From Perlucidibaca piscinae DSM 21586 (GTDB lineage: Bacteria > Pseudomonadota > Gammaproteobacteria > Pseudomonadales > Moraxellaceae), in NCBI RefSeq assembly GCF_000420045.1, contig NZ_ATUE01000007.1:1-64000 (forward strand): 64,000 nt of DNA. The letters are read 5' to 3'. Positions 26,576 through 35,444 of the stretch are shown piece by piece. The notes below the pieces were generated by a model. It was given only the letters and a program-made list of their open reading frames with translations. It did not search any database and was not told the DNA's origin. Both the position numbers and the translations under genes were made by a program. How positions within the stretch are numbered: the stretch's first letter is position 1; each line of letters starts with the position of its first letter.

Positions 26576-28222
26576 TCAGGCCACGGCCACGACCTGCTCG
26601 GCCGGTGCAACGGCGGCAAAGGTGTCCGGCGAGGCCATGTCCCAGAACATCTGGTAGACCGGATGGGCGGCCCGGTTGTCGAGCAGGTCACCCGGCTTCA
26701 GATAGGCGATCAGGGCGGATACCAGCGCCACCTCATTGATCGACAGGCGCCGTACGATGTGATGCGGGCGCAGCTGGTTGGGATGGCTGAGGCCGGCGGC
26801 ACCGGTCAGCTCGGCCACCGCCTTCAAGGTGTTCTTGTGGAAGTTGTAGACGCGCGTGGCCTTGTCGGCCGGATCCAGCGCACGCTGGCGCAGCCAGCTC
26901 TGCGTTGCCACGCCGGTCGGGCAGCGTCCGGTGTGGCAGGTCTGCGCCATGATGCAGCCCAGTGCGAACATGAAGCCGCGTCCGGAGTTGCACCAGTCGG
27001 CACCCAGTGCCATGGTGCGGGCGATGTCGAACGCCGAGACAATCTTGCCGGCCGCACCGATCTTGACGCGGTCACGCAGATTGAGGCCGACCAGGGTGTT
27101 GTGGGCCAGCACCAGCCCCTCATGCATGGGCGTGCCCATGTGGTCGCTGAACTCCACCGGCGCAGCGGCGGTGCCACCCTCGGCGCCGTCGACAACGATG
27201 TAGTCGGGGGTGATGCCGGTTTTCAGCATGGCCTTGCAGATGGCGAAGAACTCCCAGGGGTGTCCGATGCAGAGCTTGAAGCCGATGGGCTTGCCGCCGG
27301 ACAGCTCGCGCAGCTGTGCAATGAAGTTCATGAGCTCGACCGGCGTCGAGAACGCCGAATGGCAAGAGGGCGAGATGCAGTCGACCCAGGGCTCGACGCC
27401 GCGTGCCGCCGCGATTTCCTCGGTCACCTTGGCTGCCGGCAGGATGCCGCCATGGCCCGGCTTGGCGCCCTGGCTGAGCTTGATCTCGATCATCTTGACC
27501 TGCGGATCGCGGGCATTCTCGGCAAAGCGCTCCGGATCGAAGCGGCCATCCGGGGTGCGGCAGCCGAAATAGCCGCTGCCAATTTCCCAGATCAGGTCGC
27601 CACCGTTAAGGCGATGGTGGCTGCTGATCGAGCCTTCACCGGTGTCATGGGCAAAGTGCCCCATCTTCGCCCCCTTGTTCAGGGCCTGGATGGCGTTCGC
27701 TGACAGCGCGCCAAAGCTCATGGCCGAGATGTTGAAGATGGACAGCGAATACGGCTGCTGGCATTGGCCCTCGCCAATCATGACGCGGAAGTCGGTGTCG
27801 GTGATCTTGACCGTATGCACCGAATGGTTGATCCACTCGTAGTGCGCCTCGTAGACATCGGTCAGGGTGCCGTAGGCCTTCTTGTCGACAGCGCCCTTGG
27901 CACGCTGATAGACCAGCGAGCGCTGAGCGCGCGAGAACGGAATGGCTTCGGTGTCGGACTCAAGGAAGTACTGGCGAATTTCCGGGCGTATCGATTCGAA
28001 CAGGAAGCGGAAGTGCGCCATGATCGGGTAGTTGCGGCGTATCGCCTGCTTCTTCTGGAAGAAGTCGATGCTTCCGAGCAGGGTCAGCGCTCCGAACAGC
28101 AGGCTGGGCGTCGAGCCGATCAGCGGATTCCACCACAGCAGTCCCAGTGACGCGATGAAGGCGATACCGCTGAACAGCCAGACAAAATAGCGATAGGGAA
28201 TGACGTTGCGGATCCAGTGCAT
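26576..28222 (-). CDS. FMN-binding glutamate-synthase-family oxidoreductase
   Basis: The 548-residue protein has two membrane segments at the N-terminus (about residues 10-65) followed by the FMN barrel domain of the glutamate synthase large subunit. Visible are the SAMSFGALSANAIQALN segment, HRLNGGDLIWEIGSGYFGCR, KLSQGAKPGHGG and the VDGAEGGTAAAP loop. A cysteine cluster, CIMAQTCHTGRCPTG, would hold a 3Fe-4S cluster. It lacks the glutamine amidotransferase domain, so it is not a complete glutamate synthase; its substrate is unknown. GGAGG precedes the ATG. It is monocistronic and separated from the thiolase gene by nearly 190 bases. Confidence 0.9.
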   Translation of the reverse strand: MHWIRNVIPYRYFVWLFSGIAFIASLGLLWWNPLIGSTPSLLFGALTLLGSIDFFQKKQAIRRNYPIMAHFRFLFESIRPEIRQYFLESDTEAIPFSRAQRSLVYQRAKGAVDKKAYGTLTDVYEAHYEWINHSVHTVKITDTDFRVMIGEGQCQQPYSLSIFNISAMSFGALSANAIQALNKGAKMGHFAHDTGEGSISSHHRLNGGDLIWEIGSGYFGCRTPDGRFDPERFAENARDPQVKMIEIKLSQGAKPGHGGILPAAKVTEEIAAARGVEPWVDCISPSCHSAFSTPVELMNFIAQLRELSGGKPIGFKLCIGHPWEFFAICKAMLKTGITPDYIVVDGAEGGTAAAPVEFSDHMGTPMHEGLVLAHNTLVGLNLRDRVKIGAAGKIVSAFDIARTMALGADWCNSGRGFMFALGCIMAQTCHTGRCPTGVATQSWLRQRALDPADKATRVYNFHKNTLKAVAELTGAAGLSHPNQLRPHHIVRRLSINEVALVSALIAYLKPGDLLDNRAAHPVYQMFWDMASPDTFAAVAPAEQVVAVA

Positions 28223-28346
28223 GTCAGGCGGTCCTCCGGGTGGCTGAAGGATTCACGCTAGCATGGCCTCTACCGCGATGCTGCCTCGCGGTGAGGTCAT
28301 TAGTCTGCTTGCTGCCGCCTGTGGTCGGAGCGGGCCCGGAAAACAG

Positions 28347-28373
28347 GGACCCCCGCATGATGCGGGGGTCCCG
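28347..28373 (-). terminator. thiolase gene terminator
   Basis: A perfect 13-base stem (28347-28359 with 28361-28373) is followed on the minus strand by TGTTTTCC. It lies about 40 bases after the thiolase stop. The one-base loop will open by a pair or two in RNA. Confidence 0.88.
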
Positions 28374-28414
28374 GGTGCCGCCATGACTGCCGGCAAGGGC
28401 AGTGCGCTGGTGCG

Positions 28415-29596
28415 TTACAGCACTTCGATCGCCATCGCGGTGGCTTCGCCGCCGCCGATGCAGAGGCCGGCGACACCACGGGTCTTGCCGTGCTGCCTGA
28501 GCGCGTGGATCAGCGTCAGGATGATGCGCGAGCCGGTCGAGCCGACCGGATGGCCCAGCGCGCAGGCGCCGCCGTAGACGTTGACCTTCGCGTGCGGGAT
28601 GTCGTGCTTGATCATCGCGGCCATGGTGACCATGGCGAAGGCTTCGTTGATCTCGAACAGGTCCACGCTGTCAGCCGTCCAGCCAGTCTTGGCGAACAGG
28701 TTGCTGAAGGCGCCGATCGGGGCGATGGTGAACTCGCTGGGGTGCTGCGACTGGGTGGCGTGGCCGACGATGCGGGCCAGTGGCTGGAGGCCGAGTTCAC
28801 GCGCCTTGCTCTCCTTCATCAGCACCAGGGCCGAGGCGCCATCGGAGATTGACGAGGCATTGGCGGCGGTGATGGTGCCATCCTTCGCGAACGCCGGCTT
28901 CAGGGTCGGGATCTTGTCCGGGCTGGCGTTGCCCGGCTGCTCGTCGGTGTCGACCAGGACTTCGCCCTTGCGGGTCTGCACCGGCACCGGAACGATCTCG
29001 GCCTTGAAGTTGCCGTTGGCAATGGCGGCATTGGCACGACGCAGCGATTCGACAGCGAAGGCATCCATGTCGGCACGGGTCAGGCCCAGGGTGTTGGCCA
29101 TGTCCTGGGCGAAGGAGCCCATCAGGCGGCCGGTCTTGGCGTCTTCGAGGCCGTCAAGGAACATGTGGTCCATGATCTGGCCATGGCCCATGCGATAGCC
29201 GCCGCGCGCCTTGGGCAGCACGTAGGGTGCGTTGGTCATGGATTCCATGCCGCCCGACACCATGATGTCGGCGCTGCCGGCGAGGATCAGGTCATGGGCC
29301 AGCATGGTGGCCTTCATGCCCGAGCCGCAGAGCTTGTTGATGGTGGTGGCGCCGGCAGCGGCCGGGATGCCGGCATCGAGAGCGGCCTGGCGTGCCGGGC
29401 CCTGCTTGAGACCGGCGGGCAGCACACAGCCCATGATGACTTCCTGCACCTGTTCAGGTGCGACACCGGCGCGGGCCAGGGCTTCGCGGATGGCGACTGC
29501 GCCGAGTTCGGTGGCAGTGACCGCGGCCAGGGCGCCCTGGAATCCGCCCATCGGGGTGCGGGCGCCGTTGACGATGACAACTGGATCGTGACTCAT
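28415..29596 (-). CDS. acetyl-CoA C-acetyltransferase (thiolase)
   Basis: The 393-residue type-II thiolase has the nucleophile Cys90 in NKLCGSGMKA, His349 in GGACALGHPVG and Cys379 in LCIGGGEA; NEAFA is also present. It interconverts two acetyl-CoA with acetoacetyl-CoA and CoA. Its size and sequence fit the AtoB/PhaA group, so it may serve ketone-body use, polyhydroxyalkanoate synthesis or short-chain oxidation. No phaB/phaC gene is nearby. GGAGAG precedes the ATG. It lies 36 bases downstream of ychJ on the same strand. Confidence 0.95.
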   Translation of the reverse strand: MSHDPVVIVNGARTPMGGFQGALAAVTATELGAVAIREALARAGVAPEQVQEVIMGCVLPAGLKQGPARQAALDAGIPAAAGATTINKLCGSGMKATMLAHDLILAGSADIMVSGGMESMTNAPYVLPKARGGYRMGHGQIMDHMFLDGLEDAKTGRLMGSFAQDMANTLGLTRADMDAFAVESLRRANAAIANGNFKAEIVPVPVQTRKGEVLVDTDEQPGNASPDKIPTLKPAFAKDGTITAANASSISDGASALVLMKESKARELGLQPLARIVGHATQSQHPSEFTIAPIGAFSNLFAKTGWTADSVDLFEINEAFAMVTMAAMIKHDIPHAKVNVYGGACALGHPVGSTGSRIILTLIHALRQHGKTRGVAGLCIGGGEATAMAIEVL

Positions 29597-29632
29597 GGAA
29601 GGTGCTCTCCGTAAAAGGGACTGTGCCCGGCG

Positions 29633-30133
29633 TCAGGCGCCGTGGCACTTCTTGAATTTTTTTCCGCTGCCGCAATGGCAGGGGTCGTTGCGGCCGATCT
29701 TCAGATCGTTGACCACGGGCTTGAGCTTTTCGGACGGTCCGCTGTGCAACACCTTGCCATCCCGGAACTGCCATCCGTTGTCGCCGCGGATGAAGCCCGA
29801 TACCTCATGGTGATGCTGCTTGACGCCACCCAGGGTGTAATGCGCGACGAATTCTACCAGACCTTTGCGATCCGTCTCGCCTCCGGCTTCCACCTGGAGA
29901 ACCTCGAGTCCCTGCCAGTCGGCGGCTTCCGCCCAGGCCTTCATGGCGTCGATGTCGCTGTCACCCTGGCCATCGGGGTGCGTCGACTGCATGATGAAGT
30001 CAATGTTGTGCTGGGTGTAGGCGGTGTAGCGGGCGCGCATCAAGGCTTCGGCCGTCGGGGCGGACTGAGTGCCGGCGATGATCGGGGCGCAGCAGGATTC
30101 AAGCGGACGTTGCGAGCCGCAAGGGCAGGTCAT
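29633..30133 (-). CDS. ychJ: YchJ family SEC-C motif protein (UPF0225)
   Basis: The 166-residue protein carries an N-terminal CPCGSQRPLESCCAP cluster, a central NTF2-like domain (ARYTAYTQHNIDFIMQSTHP onward) and a C-terminal SEC-C zinc motif (NDPCHCGSGKKFKKCHG). Both cysteine clusters probably bind zinc. The family is widespread in proteobacteria and has no proven function. The ATG at 30133 has TTGGAG upstream; an apparent earlier start uses TTG inside that site. It is followed by the thiolase gene on the same strand. Confidence 0.93.
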   Translation of the reverse strand: MTCPCGSQRPLESCCAPIIAGTQSAPTAEALMRARYTAYTQHNIDFIMQSTHPDGQGDSDIDAMKAWAEAADWQGLEVLQVEAGGETDRKGLVEFVAHYTLGGVKQHHHEVSGFIRGDNGWQFRDGKVLHSGPSEKLKPVVNDLKIGRNDPCHCGSGKKFKKCHGA

Positions 30134-30160
30134 GGGGAAAATCTCCAACAGTCAGACATG

Positions 30161-30187
30161 AAAAAGGGGTGCCGAAGCACCCCTTTT
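30161..30187 (-). terminator. terminator of the Ala/Glu/Pro lipoprotein gene
   Basis: An 11-base perfect stem (30162-30172 with 30177-30187) with tetraloop is followed on the minus strand by a run of T. It separates the lipoprotein gene from ychJ. Confidence 0.9.
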
Positions 30188-30211
30188 CGTGAGGCGTGAG
30201 CCTCGACCCAA

Positions 30212-30445
30212 TTACTGGGCAGCGGCTTCAGCGGCCGGAGCAGCAGCTTCTTCAGCGGCCGGGGCAGCTTCAGCAGCCGGAGCGGCTTCAGCGGCCGGAG
30301 CAGCTTCAGCGGCCGGAGCTTCAACAGCAGCGGCTTCTTCAGCGGCCGGAGCTTCAACAGCAGCAGCTTCTTCCTTCTTGGCGCAGCCAGCAACGGCCAG
30401 GGTAGCGGCAACGGCGGCGAGCACAGCGATCTTCTTGATTTGCAT
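30212..30445 (-). CDS. small Ala/Glu/Pro-repeat lipoprotein
   Basis: The 77-residue precursor has a lipoprotein signal with lipobox AVAGC (Cys21). The 56-residue mature tail is built only from Ala, Glu, Pro, Val, Lys and Gln. After a short basic AKKEE start come two copies of an 11-residue unit (AAAVEAPAAE plus E in the first) at 27-37 and 38-47. Three AAPAAE units follow at 48-65. GAGAGA lies before the ATG and a strong terminator follows, so it is a genuine, probably well expressed gene. Its function is unknown; an acidic, extended, periplasmic or surface tether is one possibility. Confidence 0.85.
   Translation of the reverse strand: MQIKKIAVLAAVAATLAVAGCAKKEEAAAVEAPAAEEAAAVEAPAAEAAPAAEAAPAAEAAPAAEEAAAPAAEAAAQ
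30218..30370 (-). repeat. tandem repeats inside the lipoprotein gene
   Basis: Roughly 18-base units (variants of GCCGGAGCAGCTTCAGCG on the plus strand) and longer composite units repeat across this stretch and encode the AAPAAE-type modules. Copy number may vary between strains. Confidence 0.8.
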
Positions 30446-30603
30446 GATTCAGTCTCTCTCAGGTTGGACTTGACTAGTCATATTCCGCTTGGCAACGGGT
30501 CCGGCTTCGTTTGCGGCTAAGCCCAGAGGTCATCAAGCGAAGCCATAGTAGCACCGGCCAATCCGGTTTGCACGGCGATTTTGTCAGACAGGCCGGTCAG
30601 TCA

Positions 30604-31698
30604 TCACTTCCAGTGCAGAGCGTGGCGACCCTGCTCCGGATCGGCATAGGCAACGCCATTGCCGGCTGTCAGCGGATACTGACGCGCGCGGTGCACGGCC
30701 TGGATGACGTTGTGCAGCAGATCATCGAGAGCGCGCGGAGCTTCCGGCAGCCAGGTCGCGCCTATCTGCAGGGTGGCGGGCAGACCGGCCTGTGCACTCG
30801 CGGCGTGGAAGGCCGTGTGCAGGCGATGCGCGATGGCCTCGGCCTCCTTGTGCTGGCAATCCGGCAGGCAGAAGACGAAGCTGAGCTGATCGTAGCGCGT
30901 CAGCACATCGCAGCCGCGCAGGTGTTGCAGGCTGCAGTCGGCGAGGAGGCGTGCCAGCTGGTTGGCCTGGGTCGCGTTGCAGCGCGCTGCGGTCGGCGTC
31001 ACTTCGAGATAGAGCAGGCTGAAGGGAATCAGCTGGCGATGTGCCAGAGGCCACAGAAAGCGTGCCGCGGCATACAGACTGTAGCGGGTGCCTATCCCGG
31101 TCACCGGATCATCATCCAATGTATTGAGCTGACCAAGCTGGAGCGCAAGCAGGTTCTGACGCTGTCCTGCAAACCAGAGCAGCAGCGTTGTCACCACGAC
31201 CAGCATCGGCACGGCTTGGCGCCAGTCTGCCTGGATCATGCCGAGCTGCTGGCGGAATGCCAGCGCAGCGGTGGCGCCCAGCAGCGTGGCAGCAAGCCAG
31301 ACCCGGTAGCGGGCAGGCAGCAGCTGTGGCAGGGCAAGGCCGGCCAGCAGCAGACTGATGCCCAGGGTGGGCGTCTCCGGGAGCGGATCGCTGGCCACCG
31401 CCAAGACAAGCAGGGACAGGTCCAGGAGCCGGACGAGCCTGCCGGTGAATGGGTCTTTCGGATGCCGATGCTCGTGCAGGGCCAGCATCAGATAGAGCAG
31501 TGCCAGACCAGCCAGGATGGCCGCGCCGGTGCGCGTGTCGTGCCAGACCGGAGATGGCAGCATCCAGGCATAGGCGGCGAGAAGGGCGCACAGCAGGATG
31601 CGCCAGCAGCCATGCTGCAGGCTCTGCCGGGCGGGTGCCAGCAGGCGTGGATCATTCATCAGGAAGGGCTGCAGAGCGTCGGAGGCGGGGGAGGGCAT
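30604..31698 (-). CDS. membrane protein with degenerate GGDEF domain
   Basis: The 364-residue protein has about six membrane segments in residues 30-178, then a GGDEF-like domain (about 195-345) that opens with DPVTGIGTRYSLYAAARF. The signature itself is lost: where active diguanylate cyclases have RYGGDEF this protein has RYDQLSF (residues 268-274), followed by the usual hydrophobic strand VFCLP. It should not make cyclic di-GMP; it may bind a ligand or partner, or be decaying. It is divergent from ppc with a 93-base gap. The start at 31698 lacks a strong ribosome site; Met14 (31659) is an alternative. Confidence 0.8.
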   Translation of the reverse strand: MPSPASDALQPFLMNDPRLLAPARQSLQHGCWRILLCALLAAYAWMLPSPVWHDTRTGAAILAGLALLYLMLALHEHRHPKDPFTGRLVRLLDLSLLVLAVASDPLPETPTLGISLLLAGLALPQLLPARYRVWLAATLLGATAALAFRQQLGMIQADWRQAVPMLVVVTTLLLWFAGQRQNLLALQLGQLNTLDDDPVTGIGTRYSLYAAARFLWPLAHRQLIPFSLLYLEVTPTAARCNATQANQLARLLADCSLQHLRGCDVLTRYDQLSFVFCLPDCQHKEAEAIAHRLHTAFHAASAQAGLPATLQIGATWLPEAPRALDDLLHNVIQAVHRARQYPLTAGNGVAYADPEQGRHALHWK

Positions 31699-31791
31699 GA
31701 CAGGCTGGTCTCACGGTTTGTGCTATGTCATCGTCACAATGAGCATGCAGCGCCAGTATACCGTTTTGTGCAGCTGACTACAGGAATCGCC

Positions 31792-34506
31792 ATGTCGAAT
31801 GATCCGGATCACCACGCCCCTTTGCGTGAAGACGTACGCCTGCTCGGGCGTCTGCTTGGCGAGTCACTGGCTGCCCAGAAGGGCCAGACATTCTTTCAGG
31901 ATGTGGAGAATGCCCGGCGCTGGGCCTTGAAGGCAGTCACCGGTGATGCCGATGCGCGTACACGGCTGGACCGGCTGCTGGCTGAAAGCTCCGAGGAGAC
32001 CGTGCATGACATTGCCCGGGCCTTCAGCCACTTTCTCAGTCTGGCCAACATGGCCGAGCAGCACCACCGTCTGCGCCGGCGCCGGTTGCGGGCGCAGAAC
32101 AGCCCGGAGCAGATGCCTGCCGACTCCATAGAGGCCCTGCTCAGGCAGCTGCTGGCACGCGGCGTGTCCGCGCAGACAATTCGTGACCAGGTACGCCAGC
32201 TGGCGATCGACCTCGTGCTCACGGCCCACCCCACCGAGGTATCGCGGCGGACCCTGATCCAGAAGCAGGATGAGGTGGCGGCCTGCCTGCATCGTCTCGA
32301 TGACGGCACTCTGGACCCCTTCGAGCGCGCCGCCGTGCATGACCAGTTGCGGCGGGTGATGATGTCGATCTGGGAGACTGACGAGATCCGCAACCAGCGG
32401 CCTACGCCGGTCGACGAGGCGCGCTGGGGCTTCACCACCGTCGAGAACAGCCTCTGGCTGGCGCTGCCGTCCTGTCTGCGCGAGCTTGACCGCGCCCTGC
32501 GCGTGACCGTGGGCGAGGGCTTGCCGCTGGAGCTGGCGCCATTGCGCATCGGCTCCTGGATGGGGGGGGACCGCGACGGCAACCCCTTTGTCACCCATGT
32601 CGTCACCCGTGAATGTATCTGGCTGGCACGCTGGATGGCGGCGGACCTGTTTCTGCGCGATGTCGATGCCCTGCGTGCCGACCTCTCGATGAATCGTTGC
32701 GGCGAGCTGCTGCGCGCCCGGGTTGGCAGTGGTTCGCGCGAGCCCTACCGGGACTGGTTGCGCCAGGTGCGCGAGCGCCTGATGCAGACGCGCGAGCATG
32801 CCAATGCCCTGCGTGCCGGCCGCGTGCCGGCTCCCGCCACCTGGGAGCCCTATCACGACAGTGCCGAGCTGCTGGCCGATCTTCGTCTCTGCCATGACGA
32901 CTTGAAGTCCTGCGGACTGACCGCGATTGCCGACGGGCCATTGCTGGATACCCTGCGCCGGGTCAGTGGTTTCGGGCTGGCCCTGCTGCGCCTGGACATT
33001 CGCCAGGAGTCCGGCCGGCACGTGCAGGCGCTGTCGGCGATCACGCGCTACCTCGGTCGTGGCGATTACGGCCAGTGGAGCGAGACCGAGCGCCAGGCAT
33101 TCCTGCTGGCGGAGCTGGACAATCCGCGCCCGTTCCTGCCCGAGGCGATCTTGCATGGCGACCCCGTTGCGCCGTTCGATGCCGAAACCCGCGAGGTGCT
33201 TGCAACGTTCCGCATGCTGGCCACCCAGCCGCGCGAGTCCCTGGGGGCCTATGTGATCTCGATGGCGCATCAGCCCAGCGATGTGCTCGCGGTCCTGCTG
33301 CTGCAGCTCAAGGCCGAAGTGCCGCAGCCCCTGCGTGTGGTGCCCCTGTTCGAAACCTATGACGACCTCGCGCGGGCTCCCGAGTGTCTCGATGCACTGT
33401 TGTCGCTGCCAGCCTATCGGGCCCGAATCGATGGCAGTCAGGAAGTCATGATCGGGTATTCCGACTCCGCCAAGGATGCCGGTTTTCTCGCGGCAGCCTG
33501 GGCCCAGTACCAGGCCCAGGAAGGTCTGGCTGCGGTGGCCGCGAAACATGGCGTCAAGCTGGTGCTGTTCCACGGTCGTGGCGGCACGGTCAGCCGCGGC
33601 GGCGCACCGACACGCCAGGCCCTGCGTTCGCAGCCGCCGGGGTCGGTGGCTGGTGCCCTGCGCGTGACCGAGCAGGGCGAGGTCATCCGCATGAAGTTCG
33701 GTCTGCCCGGCCTGGCGCGGCATCATCTCGAACGCTATCTGGCCGCCACCCTGGAGGCCAGTCTGGCGCCGCCACCCCAGCCCGAGCCGCACTGGCGCGA
33801 CCTGATGGATCAGCTGTCGGCGACATCCATGCAAATCTACCGGCACTGGTTGCGTGCCACGCCTGACTTCATCGAGTACCTGCGCACGGTTACCCCCGAG
33901 CTCGAGCTGCAGCTGCTGCCGCTGGGCTCGCGTCCTGCCCGGCGCCAGACCGGGGGCGGCATCGAGACCCTGCGTGCGATTCCCTGGGTGTTTGCCTGGA
34001 CACAGATCCGGCTCATGCTGCCGGCCTGGCTGGGTGTGGTCGAGGCACTCGAGCAGGCATTGCAGCAAGACCAGGGCGGCAGCCGGCTGCGCGAAGCCAT
34101 ATCACGCTGGCCCTTCCTGGCGGGTCTGATCGACATGCTGGAAATGGTGCTGGCCAAGTCGGACATGGCCATTGCCAGTCATTACGAGCAGCTGCTGGCG
34201 GAGCGTGGCGAGTTGCGCGACATGGGCGCTGCGCTGCGTGCCATGCCGGAGCGCCTGCTCGCGGTGCTGGCTGACCTGCAGTCGGGACCGGACTGGCCCA
34301 GCCGCAATCCCATCCTGGCGCAGTCGATACGTCTGCGTTCCCCGTATCTGCTGCCCTTGCATCTGCTGCAGGCCGAGCTGATGCGCCGGCGACGATTGCA
34401 TCTGCGCGAGCATGGCGGCATCGCGTCGGCAGCGGGAACGCCGCATGATCACGCCATCATGGTGACCATGACCGGCATTGCCAGCGGGTTGCGCAATACC
34501 GGTTGA
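31792..34506 (+). CDS. ppc: phosphoenolpyruvate carboxylase
   Basis: The 904-residue enzyme carboxylates phosphoenolpyruvate to oxaloacetate, replenishing the citric acid cycle. Catalytic and substrate-binding motifs are all present: LTAHPTEVSRRTL with His146, MGGDRDGNPFVT, YSDSAKDAG, FHGRGGTVSRGGAPT and the C-terminal MTGIASGLRNTG used by the aspartate inhibitor site. AGGA lies before the ATG at 31792; the open frame extending to 30511 is a shadow of the divergent gene. Its stop is four bases from the end of the convergent TauE/SafE gene. Confidence 0.98.
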   Translation: MSNDPDHHAPLREDVRLLGRLLGESLAAQKGQTFFQDVENARRWALKAVTGDADARTRLDRLLAESSEETVHDIARAFSHFLSLANMAEQHHRLRRRRLRAQNSPEQMPADSIEALLRQLLARGVSAQTIRDQVRQLAIDLVLTAHPTEVSRRTLIQKQDEVAACLHRLDDGTLDPFERAAVHDQLRRVMMSIWETDEIRNQRPTPVDEARWGFTTVENSLWLALPSCLRELDRALRVTVGEGLPLELAPLRIGSWMGGDRDGNPFVTHVVTRECIWLARWMAADLFLRDVDALRADLSMNRCGELLRARVGSGSREPYRDWLRQVRERLMQTREHANALRAGRVPAPATWEPYHDSAELLADLRLCHDDLKSCGLTAIADGPLLDTLRRVSGFGLALLRLDIRQESGRHVQALSAITRYLGRGDYGQWSETERQAFLLAELDNPRPFLPEAILHGDPVAPFDAETREVLATFRMLATQPRESLGAYVISMAHQPSDVLAVLLLQLKAEVPQPLRVVPLFETYDDLARAPECLDALLSLPAYRARIDGSQEVMIGYSDSAKDAGFLAAAWAQYQAQEGLAAVAAKHGVKLVLFHGRGGTVSRGGAPTRQALRSQPPGSVAGALRVTEQGEVIRMKFGLPGLARHHLERYLAATLEASLAPPPQPEPHWRDLMDQLSATSMQIYRHWLRATPDFIEYLRTVTPELELQLLPLGSRPARRQTGGGIETLRAIPWVFAWTQIRLMLPAWLGVVEALEQALQQDQGGSRLREAISRWPFLAGLIDMLEMVLAKSDMAIASHYEQLLAERGELRDMGAALRAMPERLLAVLADLQSGPDWPSRNPILAQSIRLRSPYLLPLHLLQAELMRRRRLHLREHGGIASAAGTPHDHAIMVTMTGIASGLRNTG

Positions 34507-34509
34507 GGT

Positions 34510-35319
34510 TCAGACGCCCCCGAGAAAGCGCAGGCCGATGACGACGAGCAGCACGCCGAAGATCTGCTTCAGTCGTGCTGCCGGCAATGCATGCGCGGCG
34601 CGTGCCCCCCAGTGGGCGAGTACGAGGCTGGTGACGGCCAGTCCGAGCAGGGCGGGCCAGAAGACATAGCCGCTGCTGCCTGCCGGCAGCATGGGGTGGC
34701 CCCAGCCGGCCCAGATGAAGCCGGCCGTTCCGGCCGCCGCGATCGGGAAGCCGCAGGCGGCTGCCGTGCCGATGGCGCGCTGCATGCGTACGCCATGATG
34801 GCTGAGAAAGGGCACCATCAGACTGCCCCCCCCGATGCCGAAGATGGCCGAGGCAATGCCGATGACACTGCCGGCTGCGGCCAGGCGTGGGCCGGCGGGC
34901 AGTGGCTGGTCAAGCTGGTCGGGCTTGCGTCCTCGCCACATTTTCAGACCAGTCCAGATCGCGAAACTGCCGATCACCAGCTGCAGGATGCGCGCCGGCA
35001 GGGCATCGGCTATCCATGCCCCCACCAGGCTGCCCAGCAGGAGGCCGGGGGCCAGGCGTGCCAGCAGGCTCCAGTCCACGCTGCCATGCTGATGATGGGT
35101 GCGTATCGAGCTGGCCGAGGTCAGCAGGATGCTGGCCAGCGACGTGCCGATGGCCATGTGGGTGACCACCTCGGGCGACTCGCCCTGGGCCTGCAGAATG
35201 AGGATCAGCGCCGGCACGATGACCATGCCGCCACCGATGCCGAGCAGTCCGGCAAGAAAGCCGGCGAGGGCGCCGACCAGAGCAAACAGGGCCCAGGCTT
35301 CCGCCGGAATGTTCCACAT
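34510..35319 (-). CDS. TauE/SafE family membrane transporter
   Basis: The 269-residue protein has about eight membrane segments in two related halves. The family motif GxLxGxGGG appears twice: LAGLLGIGGGMVIVPAL near residue 23 and IASAIFGIGGGSLMVPFL near 150. TauE/SafE proteins are proposed exporters of sulfite, sulfoacetate or related anions; the substrate here is unknown. AGGAG precedes the ATG at 35319, so this start is preferred to 35361. It is divergent from olsB, with the PhoB sites lying between the two genes. Confidence 0.9.
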   Translation of the reverse strand: MWNIPAEAWALFALVGALAGFLAGLLGIGGGMVIVPALILILQAQGESPEVVTHMAIGTSLASILLTSASSIRTHHQHGSVDWSLLARLAPGLLLGSLVGAWIADALPARILQLVIGSFAIWTGLKMWRGRKPDQLDQPLPAGPRLAAAGSVIGIASAIFGIGGGSLMVPFLSHHGVRMQRAIGTAAACGFPIAAAGTAGFIWAGWGHPMLPAGSSGYVFWPALLGLAVTSLVLAHWGARAAHALPAARLKQIFGVLLVVIGLRFLGGV

Positions 35320-35354
35320 GCTGCGCACTCCTGACACGCCAGTCTGGCGTGCGG

Positions 35355-35394
35355 TCTTCATTGAACTGTCACGTTCCCGTCACGGTGTTTTCAT
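35355..35394 (+). promoter_or_regulatory. PhoB box array upstream of olsB
   Basis: Four 7-base units lie exactly 11 bases apart: TCTTCAT (35355), CTGTCAC (35366), CCGTCAC (35377) and TTTTCAT (35388). The middle two form a near-consensus Pho box. Direction and period match PhoB direct repeats reading toward olsB, whose start is 50 bases downstream. I could not assign a convincing -10. Confidence 0.8.
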
Positions 35395-35444
35395 GCCTGC
35401 ACACGACAGTGTCGGGCATGAAAACGACCCAGACGAGAGCCACC

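Noticed and set aside
30215..30370. Repeats considered as a CRISPR or intergenic array
   Set aside because: They lie inside a reading frame with a lipobox, ribosome site and terminator and encode a periodic protein, with no spacers.
30511..31791. In-frame 5' extension of ppc
   Set aside because: It lies opposite the membrane/GGDEF-like gene, while ppc has its own AGGA site and family-type start at 31792.
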